NCBI GenBank assembly: GCA_019420065.1
Contig: JAHZHX010000015.1
Location: 18,415 to 38,386 of the forward strand
Reading direction: 5' to 3'
Length of the DNA stretch: 19,972 nt
Source: Clostridiales bacterium
Lineage (GTDB): Bacteria > Bacillota > Clostridia > Christensenellales > Aristaeellaceae
Shown here: positions 14,339 to 19,972 of the stretch, piece by piece
Position numbering within the stretch: position 1 is the stretch's first letter
How the letters are laid out: each line of letters begins with the position of its first letter
Program-made: the position numbers and the translations under genes
Notes under the pieces: generated by a model
Told to the model about the DNA's origin: nothing
What the model saw: the letters and a program-made list of their open reading frames with translations, nothing else
Databases searched by the model: none

Positions 14339-14360
14339 GCCGTCTTATTACGGCCTTTTT
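14339..14360 (+). terminator. Weak hairpin with U-run directly after the leader ORF
   Basis: GCCGT (14339-14343) pairs with ACGGC (14350-14354) across a six-base loop, and CTTTTT follows. The stem is short, so it may be a pause site more than a full terminator. A ribosome at the leader stop codon would cover it. Confidence 0.5.
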
Positions 14361-14362
14361 GG

Positions 14363-14399
14363 AAAAGAGCGTCTGCCAAGCGATGCAGGCGCTCTTTTT
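14363..14399 (+). terminator. Strong intrinsic terminator/attenuator before the ABC exporter
   Basis: Arms 14365-14376 (AAGAGCGTCTGC) and 14385-14396 (GCAGGCGCTCTT) pair over 12 bp with one wobble, plus two further A-T pairs, and end in a run of five T. It lies 63 bases before the exporter start codon. CAGGCG (14386-14391) in the 3' arm is complementary to CGCCTG (14323-14328) inside the leader ORF, and GGCGCT (14388-14393) to AGCGCC (14336-14341) at its stop codon. Either pairing could act as an antiterminator. Confidence 0.75.
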
Positions 14400-14462
14400 C
14401 TATGCCTTTGTCTTCCCCTATTTACTTTTTTATACCCATAAAAGGAAAGGAAGTGTACTCCA

Positions 14463-16283
14463 ATGAACAAGCGCAGAGCGCGTCTGATGGGCCGGTTGGT
14501 TTCCATGAACAAGGGCCTGTTTATCGGCGCGGCGGTGTGTACGCTGGTGGCGGTGGTGGTGGATTATCTTACCCCCCTGCTGCTGGCCGAGACGCTGGAC
14601 TATTATCTGAGCGGCAAGCCAAGCACGATGCCGGGTTTTGTCAACCGGTGGGTGGACAGCCTGGGCGGCCCGGAATTTATGGCGCGCAATTTGTGGATTG
14701 TGGGTCTGGCGCTGGTTGGGCTGAACGCGGTCGGCGGCCTGTTCAATTTCTGCAAGGGCCGCTGGCAGAGCAAAGCGGGCGAGAACGTGGCCCTGTACCT
14801 GCGCGAGCAGCTGTACGGGCACATCCAGCATTTGCCCTTCAGCTATCATGTGAAGGCGGAAACAGGCGATTTGGTGCAGCGCTGCACCAGCGACGTGGAC
14901 ACCGTGCGCCGTTTCCTGGCCAGCCAGCTGATGGCGGTGTTCTCCGCCGTGCTGATGATCGTGGTGGCGCTGGTGATGCTGTTCAACAAAAACGTGAAGC
15001 TGGCGCTTATCAGCATGGTCATGGTGCCCGGGCTGTTCCTGTTTGCCTATCTGTTTTTCAAATGGGTGGTCAAATCCTTCCGCGAGGCGGACGAATCCGA
15101 GGGCAAAATGAGCGCCGTTTTGCAGGAGAATCTCACCGGCGTGCGCGTGGTGCGCGCCTTTGGACAGCAGCAGTATGAGGTGGAAAAGTTCCACGATTCC
15201 AGTCTTGACCTGAAAAAGAAGAATTTCAAGCTCTCCAAGCTTCTGGCGGTCTACTGGGCTGCCAGCGACGGCATGAGCATGACGCAAAGCTGCCTGACGC
15301 TTTTGTTCTGCGTGATTTTTGCCGCCCGGGGCGAGATCACTATCGGCACCATGGTGGTGTTCACCAGCTACGTGGGCAAGCTCCTGTGGCCCATCCGCCA
15401 ACTGGGGCGCATCCTGTCCGACGCCGGCAAGAGCTTTGTGGCCATCGAGCGCATTGACGAGATTTTGCAGGAGCCGGTAGAGCCTGAGGAGCCGAACGCC
15501 GTCAGGCCCGCGCTGTCGGGCGATATCGTGTTCGACCATGTTTCCTTCGGCTATGACGGCAAAAGGGACGTGCTCAACGATATGAGCTTTACCATCCCTG
15601 CCGGGAAAACGGTGGCGATCCTGGGCGCGACGGGCAGCGGCAAGAGCAGCATCGTCCATCTTTTGCAGCGCCTGTTTGCCCCGCAGAGCGGCAAAATCAC
15701 CATTGGCGGCGTGGATATCCAGCAGATCGACCGCAGCTATCTGCGCTCGCGCGTAGGGCTGGTGCTCCAGGAACCCTTCCTCTATTCCAAAACGCTGCGC
15801 GATAACGTGGGCGTTGCCGTGCGCAGGCCCTCGCAGGAGGCGATTGAGCGCGCCGCCCAGGACGCGGCCGCATTGTCCTTCATTATGGAAAGCGAGAACG
15901 GCTGGGATACCGTGGTGGGCGAGCGCGGCGTAACGCTGTCCGGCGGCCAGAAGCAGCGCGTGGCCATTGCCCGCACGCTGATGAAGGAGAATGATATCCT
16001 GATTTTTGACGACTCGCTTTCCGCCGTGGATACCGAGACCGACGCGGCCATCCGCAAGGCGCTTAAGGAGCGCAGCCGCGATACCACCACCATCATCATC
16101 AGCCACCGTGTGGTCACGCTGTCGCAGGCTGATATGATCCTGGTAGTGGAGGACGGGCGCGTGACCCAGCAGGGCACGCACCAGCAGCTGATCCAGGAGG
16201 AGGGGCTGTATTCCCGTATTTTCAACATCCAGACCGCGCTGGAGGAGGAGTTTTCCCGTCACAGCGCCGGGGAGGTGAACTGA
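14463..16283 (+). CDS. ABC exporter half-transporter with degenerate catalytic site (BmrC/YheI-like)
   Basis: This 606-residue protein is one half of a heterodimeric multidrug-type exporter in the membrane. The N-terminal membrane domain (about 15-325) has six predicted helices; the nucleotide-binding domain follows. Walker A is GATGSGKS at 388-395, the Q-loop VLQEPFLY is near 434-441, and the signature is a canonical LSGGQ at 492-496. Walker B reads ILIFDDSLSAVD, with Asp517 where the catalytic Glu should be; the switch His548 is present in ISHRV. An Asp at this place marks the degenerate partner in BmrC and TM287. The ATG follows AAAGGAAAGGAAG at a spacing of about nine bases. Its stop is one base from the partner gene. 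Transcription appears governed by the leader upstream. Substrate is unknown. Confidence 0.93.
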   Translation: MNKRRARLMGRLVSMNKGLFIGAAVCTLVAVVVDYLTPLLLAETLDYYLSGKPSTMPGFVNRWVDSLGGPEFMARNLWIVGLALVGLNAVGGLFNFCKGRWQSKAGENVALYLREQLYGHIQHLPFSYHVKAETGDLVQRCTSDVDTVRRFLASQLMAVFSAVLMIVVALVMLFNKNVKLALISMVMVPGLFLFAYLFFKWVVKSFREADESEGKMSAVLQENLTGVRVVRAFGQQQYEVEKFHDSSLDLKKKNFKLSKLLAVYWAASDGMSMTQSCLTLLFCVIFAARGEITIGTMVVFTSYVGKLLWPIRQLGRILSDAGKSFVAIERIDEILQEPVEPEEPNAVRPALSGDIVFDHVSFGYDGKRDVLNDMSFTIPAGKTVAILGATGSGKSSIVHLLQRLFAPQSGKITIGGVDIQQIDRSYLRSRVGLVLQEPFLYSKTLRDNVGVAVRRPSQEAIERAAQDAAALSFIMESENGWDTVVGERGVTLSGGQKQRVAIARTLMKENDILIFDDSLSAVDTETDAAIRKALKERSRDTTTIIISHRVVTLSQADMILVVEDGRVTQQGTHQQLIQEEGLYSRIFNIQTALEEEFSRHSAGEVN

Positions 16284-16284
16284 T

Positions 16285-18174
16285 ATGCAGCAAACGCAGG
16301 AAAAGGATTATACGCGAAAATTCGACCTGTCGCTGTGGCGCAAGATCCTGGGGCACGCAAAGCAGTACTATCCCCATCTGATTGCGCTCACGGTCGCCAT
16401 GTGCGTCAGCGCGCTGATCGACGTGGCGTTTCCGCTTTTGACAAGCTATGCCATCGACTATCTGATTACCGATACGCCAGCGCCCGCCAGCGGCCTGATG
16501 GCCGGCATGGTGGAGCGCGCCGCGGTGCTGTTTCATGGCAACCTGATGGCAGGCTTTATCCTCACCTATGCCATGCTTCTGGCGGTGCAGGTGGCCACGA
16601 TCTATCTGTTTTTGTACCTGGGCGGCGTGATTGAGGTGGGGGTGTGCTATAACATCCGCCAGGAGGCCTTCCATAAATTGCAGGAGCTGCCCTTTGGCTA
16701 TTATGACCGCATGCCTGTGGGGTATCTGATGAGCCGCATGACCAGCGATATCCAGCGTCTGGCCGAGACCATCGGCTGGAGCCTGCTTGACCTGTGCTGG
16801 GGCGTGGTGATGCTGGTGATGTGCTCGATCACCATGATTTCGATCAACTGGAAGCTGGGGCTGATGGTCATGCTGGTGCTGCCCCCGCTGGCGGTGATCT
16901 CCTTCTGGTTCCAGCGGCGCATCCTTAAGGCCTGGCGCAGCGTGCGCAAGACCAACAGCCGCATCACCGGCGCGTTCAACGAGGGCATCATGGGAGCAAA
17001 GACGACCAAAACGCTGGTGCGCGAGGAAATGAACATGGAGGAGTTCACCGTTTTGACGGGCGAAATGCGCCGCTCCTCCGTGCGCGCCGCCTCGCTCAAC
17101 GCCCTGTACCTGCCCATTGTGGTATCGCTGGGTTCGCTGGCCACGGCATACGCGCTGTGGCGCGGCGGCAATCTGGTGATGGCGGGCGCGATGTCGCTGG
17201 GCGTGATCCAGGTGTTTGTCAACTATACCGTGCAGTTCTTTGAGCCGGTGCGCAACATTGCCGGGGTGTTCAGCGAAATGCAGTCCGCCCAGGCGGCGGC
17301 CGAGCGCGTGATGACCTTGCTTGATACGCAGCCCGATATTGTGGACAGCCCCGAGGTGGAAAAGGTATATGGCGACAACTTCCATCCCAAGCGGGAAAAC
17401 TGGCCCGCGCTGCATGGCGATATCGACTTTGAGCATGTCGATTTCAAGTATCAGGAGGGCGAAAAGGTCCTGACGGATTTTAACCTGCATGTCAAGGCAG
17501 GCGAAACCATTGCGCTGGTCGGTCCTACGGGCGCGGGAAAATCCACCGTGGTCAACCTGCTGTGCCGGTTTTATGAGCCGACGGGCGGCGTGATCAAAAT
17601 CGATGGCGAGGATTACAAGCGGCGCAGCCAGCTGTGGCTGCAATCCAACCTGGGCTATGTGCTCCAGGAGCCGAGACTGTTTTCCGGCACCATCCGTGAC
17701 AACATCCGTTATTCCAAGCTGGACGCCAGCGACGAGGAGATTCGCCGCGCCGCGCGTCTGGTCAATGCCGAGCCGTTTATTCTCAAGCTGGAAAAGGGCT
17801 ATGATACCGACGTGGGCGAGGGCGGCAGCCGCCTGTCCACGGGTGAAAAGCAGCTGATTTCCTTTGCCCGCGCGATCCTCAGCGATCCGCGCATCTTTAT
17901 CCTTGATGAAGCAACCTCCTCCGTCGATACCGAAACGGAGGTCATGATCCAGAACGCTATTTCCCAGGTGCTGACAGGGCGCACATCCTTTATCATTGCG
18001 CACCGCCTGTCCACCGTGCGTTCGGCGGACCGGATCCTGGTGATCGAGGACGGCAAAATCAAGGAAATGGGTACGCATACCGAGCTTCTGCGCCTCAAGG
18101 GCAGCTATTATAAGCTGTATATGAGCCAGTTTGAGGAGGAACGCGCCCAGGAGCTGCTTGCGGCCAAGGCGTAA
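16285..18174 (+). CDS. ABC exporter half-transporter with intact Walker B (BmrD/YheH-like)
   Basis: This 629-residue protein is the second half of the heterodimeric exporter. The membrane domain (about 25-335) precedes the nucleotide-binding domain. Walker A is GPTGAGKS at 413-420, Q-loop VLQEPRLF at 459-466, Walker B IFILDEATSSVD with catalytic Glu542, and switch His573 in IIAHRLSTVR. The signature reads LSTGE at 517-521 in place of LSGGQ. Because each ATP site uses the Walker motifs of one half and the signature of the other, the altered signature here pairs with the Asp517 site of the partner, giving one degenerate and one intact site. GGGGAGGTGA overlaps the partner's stop region and precedes ATG 16285, so the two are likely translated in equal amounts. 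Its product is a BmrD-type subunit; the transported compound is unknown. Confidence 0.94.
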   Translation: MQQTQEKDYTRKFDLSLWRKILGHAKQYYPHLIALTVAMCVSALIDVAFPLLTSYAIDYLITDTPAPASGLMAGMVERAAVLFHGNLMAGFILTYAMLLAVQVATIYLFLYLGGVIEVGVCYNIRQEAFHKLQELPFGYYDRMPVGYLMSRMTSDIQRLAETIGWSLLDLCWGVVMLVMCSITMISINWKLGLMVMLVLPPLAVISFWFQRRILKAWRSVRKTNSRITGAFNEGIMGAKTTKTLVREEMNMEEFTVLTGEMRRSSVRAASLNALYLPIVVSLGSLATAYALWRGGNLVMAGAMSLGVIQVFVNYTVQFFEPVRNIAGVFSEMQSAQAAAERVMTLLDTQPDIVDSPEVEKVYGDNFHPKRENWPALHGDIDFEHVDFKYQEGEKVLTDFNLHVKAGETIALVGPTGAGKSTVVNLLCRFYEPTGGVIKIDGEDYKRRSQLWLQSNLGYVLQEPRLFSGTIRDNIRYSKLDASDEEIRRAARLVNAEPFILKLEKGYDTDVGEGGSRLSTGEKQLISFARAILSDPRIFILDEATSSVDTETEVMIQNAISQVLTGRTSFIIAHRLSTVRSADRILVIEDGKIKEMGTHTELLRLKGSYYKLYMSQFEEERAQELLAAKA

Positions 18175-18178
18175 ACGA

Positions 18179-18208
18179 TTGACAGCGGATAACAAAAAAT
18201 GCTATAAT
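18179..18208 (+). promoter_or_regulatory. Promoter of gpmI
   Basis: A consensus TTGACA (18179-18184) and TATAAT (18203-18208) are 18 bases apart, starting five bases after the exporter stop codon. Transcription would begin near 18214-18216, inside the first arm of an inverted repeat. Confidence 0.85.
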
Positions 18209-18209
18209 C

Positions 18210-18237
18210 ATGCGGTGTGGATTCGTTCACACCGCAT
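18210..18237 (+). repeat. 10-bp inverted repeat at the 5' end of the gpmI transcript
   Basis: ATGCGGTGTG (18210-18219) and CACACCGCAT (18228-18237) are perfect reverse complements around an eight-base loop, directly after the -10 box and before the ATG at 18268. CGATTTTAT follows, so it could end exporter transcripts; equally it could be an operator or a 5' stem that stabilises the mRNA. Confidence 0.7.
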
Positions 18238-18267
18238 CGATTTTATAAGGAAGGAACTGAACCTGAT

Positions 18268-19839
18268 ATGAATAAAAAGCCCGTTGTGCTGGTGGTAATG
18301 GACGGCGTTGGCAAAACGGAAAAGGACCTGGGCAACATGGTCATGCACGCGCATACCCCCACGCTGGACGAGATGATGCGCGTTTGCCCCAACAACACGA
18401 TCCAGGCGCATGGCACGGCCGTGGGTCTGCCCTCCGACGACGATATGGGCAACAGCGAGGTGGGACATAACGCCCTGGGCTGCGGCCAGATCTACGCGCA
18501 GGGCGCCAAGCTGGTCAACGAATCGATCGAGAGCGGCAAGCTGTTTGAGTCCGCCACCTGGCGGGAGCTGACCGCCAACTGCGTCCAGAAGGGCAGCGTG
18601 ATGCACTTCATTGGCCTTCTGTCCGACGGCAATGTGCATTCCAACATTTCTCATCTTAAAGCGCTGATCGAAAACGCCAAGAAGACGGGCGTGAAAAACG
18701 TGCGCGTGCATGCGCTGCTCGATGGCCGCGACGTGCCCGCCACCTCCGCGCTGCAATATGTGGATGATATCGAGGCCTTCATGGCCGCGCTCAACGACGG
18801 CGATTTCCATGCCTGCATTGCTTCGGGCGGCGGCCGCATGAAGGTGACCATGGATCGCTACCAGGCCAACTGGGCCATGGTGGAGCTGGGCTGGAAAACG
18901 CATGTGCGCGGCGAGGGCCGTCAGTTTGCCTCCGCCCGCGAGGCGGTGGAGACCTACCGCAGCGAGACCGGCGCGATCGACCAGGATCTGCCCGCCTTCG
19001 TGATTGCCAAGGACGGCAAGCCCGTGGGCACGATCAACGACGGCGACAGCGTGGTGCTGTTCAATTTCCGCGGCGACCGCGCGCTGGAACTGTCCATGGC
19101 TTTTGACAATGCGGAGTTCGACGCCTTTGACCGCGGCGCGCGTCCTGACGTTTTGTACGCCGGCATGCTGCAATATGACGGCGACCTCAAGCTCCCCGCC
19201 CGCTTCCTGGTGTCGCCCCCTTCCATCCACAACACCCTCAGCGAGGTGCTGGTCAACGCCGGGGTGCCGCAGTACGCCGTATCCGAAACGCAGAAGTATG
19301 GCCATGTGACTTATTTCTGGAACGGCAACCGCTCGGAGAAATTTGACGAAGCGCTGGAAACCTTCGAGGAGGTTCCCTCCGATGTGCGCTCCTTTGACGA
19401 AGCACCCTGGATGAAGGCGGCCGAGGTGACCGACAAGGTGATCGCCGCCATCGAAAGCGGCAAGTATGGCTTTATTCGCTGCAACTACCCCAACGGCGAC
19501 ATGGTGGGCCATACCGGCAATATGGACGCGACCCGCATCGCTGTGGAAAGCGTTGATCTGGAGCTGCGCCGCGTGTGGAACGCCTGCAAGGCGCATGGCT
19601 GCATCCTGTTGGTGACGGCTGACCATGGCAACGCCGATGAGATGCTGCAAAAAAGCAAGAAGGGCGAGCTTCAGCCCAAGACCGCGCATTCGCTCAATCC
19701 CGTACCCTTCATCGTTTGCGACGACGCGCCGCACGCGCTCAAGGACGGCAGCTTCGGCCTGGCCAACGTTGCGCCCACCGTGCTGCAGCTGATGGGTCTG
19801 GAAGCGCCCGCCTGCTGGCTGGAAGGCATGCTCAAGTAA
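18268..19839 (+). CDS. gpmI: 2,3-bisphosphoglycerate-independent phosphoglycerate mutase
   Basis: GpmI interconverts 3- and 2-phosphoglycerate in glycolysis using two metal ions and a phosphoserine intermediate. It has 523 residues. Metal and catalytic residues are intact: Asp12 in VVMDGVG, the phospho-acceptor Ser63 in DDDMGNSEVGHNALG, HSN and RDV in the transferase domain (HSN about 124-126, RDV about 154-156), Asp411 and His415 in GDMVGHTG, Asp452 and His453 in TADHGNAD, and His474. The stretches LPSDDDMGNSEVGHNALG and SGGGRMKVTMDRYQANW look closer to the plant and trypanosomatid type of iPGAM than to the E. coli/Bacillus type. An in-frame GTG at 18217 would start almost at the transcription start, so ATG 18268 is used; AAGGAAGG lies 13 bases before it, a rather long spacing. 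Confidence 0.95.
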   Translation: MNKKPVVLVVMDGVGKTEKDLGNMVMHAHTPTLDEMMRVCPNNTIQAHGTAVGLPSDDDMGNSEVGHNALGCGQIYAQGAKLVNESIESGKLFESATWRELTANCVQKGSVMHFIGLLSDGNVHSNISHLKALIENAKKTGVKNVRVHALLDGRDVPATSALQYVDDIEAFMAALNDGDFHACIASGGGRMKVTMDRYQANWAMVELGWKTHVRGEGRQFASAREAVETYRSETGAIDQDLPAFVIAKDGKPVGTINDGDSVVLFNFRGDRALELSMAFDNAEFDAFDRGARPDVLYAGMLQYDGDLKLPARFLVSPPSIHNTLSEVLVNAGVPQYAVSETQKYGHVTYFWNGNRSEKFDEALETFEEVPSDVRSFDEAPWMKAAEVTDKVIAAIESGKYGFIRCNYPNGDMVGHTGNMDATRIAVESVDLELRRVWNACKAHGCILLVTADHGNADEMLQKSKKGELQPKTAHSLNPVPFIVCDDAPHALKDGSFGLANVAPTVLQLMGLEAPACWLEGMLK

Positions 19840-19851
19840 AGAAAATATCGG

Positions 19852-19888
19852 TTGCTCCCGCGAATCGAACGCGCGGGGGCAATTTTTT
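19852..19888 (+). terminator. Rho-independent terminator of gpmI
   Basis: TTGCTCCCGCG (19852-19862) pairs with CGCGGGGGCAA (19872-19882) with one wobble across a nine-base loop, then TTTTTT. It lies 12 bases after the gpmI stop codon. Confidence 0.9.
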
Positions 19889-19895
19889 GTATAAT

Positions 19896-19920
19896 GAAAA
19901 CCCCCGCTCGAAGCGGGGGT
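19896..19920 (-). terminator. Minus-strand terminator for a gene beyond the right edge
   Basis: ACCCCCGCT (19900-19908) and AGCGGGGGT (19912-19920) form a 9-bp stem with a three-base loop. Read on the minus strand the hairpin is followed by TTTTC, so it probably ends a convergent gene lying to the right; on the + strand there is no T-run. Confidence 0.65.
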
Positions 19921-19952
19921 CAGGGCATCAAAAAAGTCTTTTTGATGCCCTG
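19921..19952. repeat. 14-bp perfect inverted repeat downstream of gpmI
   Basis: CAGGGCATCAAAAA (19921-19934) and TTTTTGATGCCCTG (19939-19952) are perfect reverse complements with a four-base loop. The A and T runs lie at the loop end, not at the foot, which is unusual for a terminator. The remaining 20 bases to the window end show only GCGA/TCGC and a GAAATTTC palindrome. Confidence 0.75.
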
Positions 19953-19972
19953 CGATGAAATTTCGCTAAAGC

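Noticed and set aside
18217..18267. GTG start that would lengthen GpmI by 17 residues
   Set aside because: It would begin within a few bases of the predicted transcription start, inside the inverted repeat, with no room for a ribosome site.
14430..19734. Three long minus-strand ORFs opposite the ABC genes and gpmI
   Set aside because: His/Gln-rich mirror frames caused by third-position GC bias; no ribosome sites or recognisable domains.
19852..19888. Possible tRNA-like arm (an AATCGAA loop in a GC stem)
   Set aside because: No cloverleaf, anticodon arm or CCA end nearby; the hairpin followed by six T is a normal terminator.
1..19972. CRISPR arrays, insertion sequences, prophage or defence genes
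   Set aside because: No regularly spaced direct repeats, transposase, integrase, Cas or nuclease-helicase defence motifs were seen; all main genes read as chromosomal core or exporter genes.

Overview
The window is GC-rich DNA with dense, short-spaced genes, strong GGAGG-type ribosome binding sites and TTGACA/TATAAT-like promoters. Its gene content is typical of low-redundancy Firmicutes: MutS2, ZapA, an OmpR-type two-component pair, IspE, a DUF3656-type U32 protein and a Na+-pumping decarboxylase subunit. I infer a high-GC anaerobic Clostridia member, perhaps gut-associated; genus and species cannot be told from this sequence. I see no phage, IS, CRISPR, rRNA or tRNA genes.

Left edge (1-1904, + strand): the 3' part of a Na+-pumping decarboxylase beta subunit, then a 43-residue OadG-like membrane peptide. 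A perfect-spacer promoter follows, driving a fusion of a GyrI-like ligand-binding domain to a GNAT acetyltransferase. A bidirectional terminator (1912-1952) closes this side and the opposing operon.

Large minus-strand block (1958-10583): transcription order is cyclophilin PPIase, zapA, U32/DUF3656 protein, mutS2, OmpR-type regulator, histidine kinase, ispE. Gaps are 24 bases or less, or overlaps, except 101 bases before mutS2. One clear promoter precedes the block and one terminator ends it, so it may be a single 8.6-kb transcript. It joins proline isomerisation, Z-ring assembly, probable rRNA modification, recombination or ribosome-rescue functions, envelope sensing and isoprenoid synthesis.

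Middle (10673-12659): a divergent gene for an unrecognised protein with an HExxH zinc-protease-like motif, facing an M20 peptidase gene with only three bases between their stop codons.

Right half (12794-19972, + strand): a small gene of the DUF2007-like/pre-pfkA type and pfkA share one promoter. Next comes an apparent regulatory leader: a promoter with a palindrome at its start site, a 21-codon ORF with a strong ribosome site, and two terminator hairpins. It stands before two genes for a heterodimeric ABC exporter with BmrCD-like asymmetric ATP sites. This resembles ribosome-mediated attenuation of drug exporters such as Bacillus bmrBCD and is the most interesting element here. A cofactor-independent phosphoglycerate mutase (gpmI) follows, with its own promoter and a 10-bp inverted repeat at the 5' end of the transcript. 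The window ends in three consecutive hairpins. Thus two glycolytic enzymes flank an exporter that looks separately and inducibly controlled.
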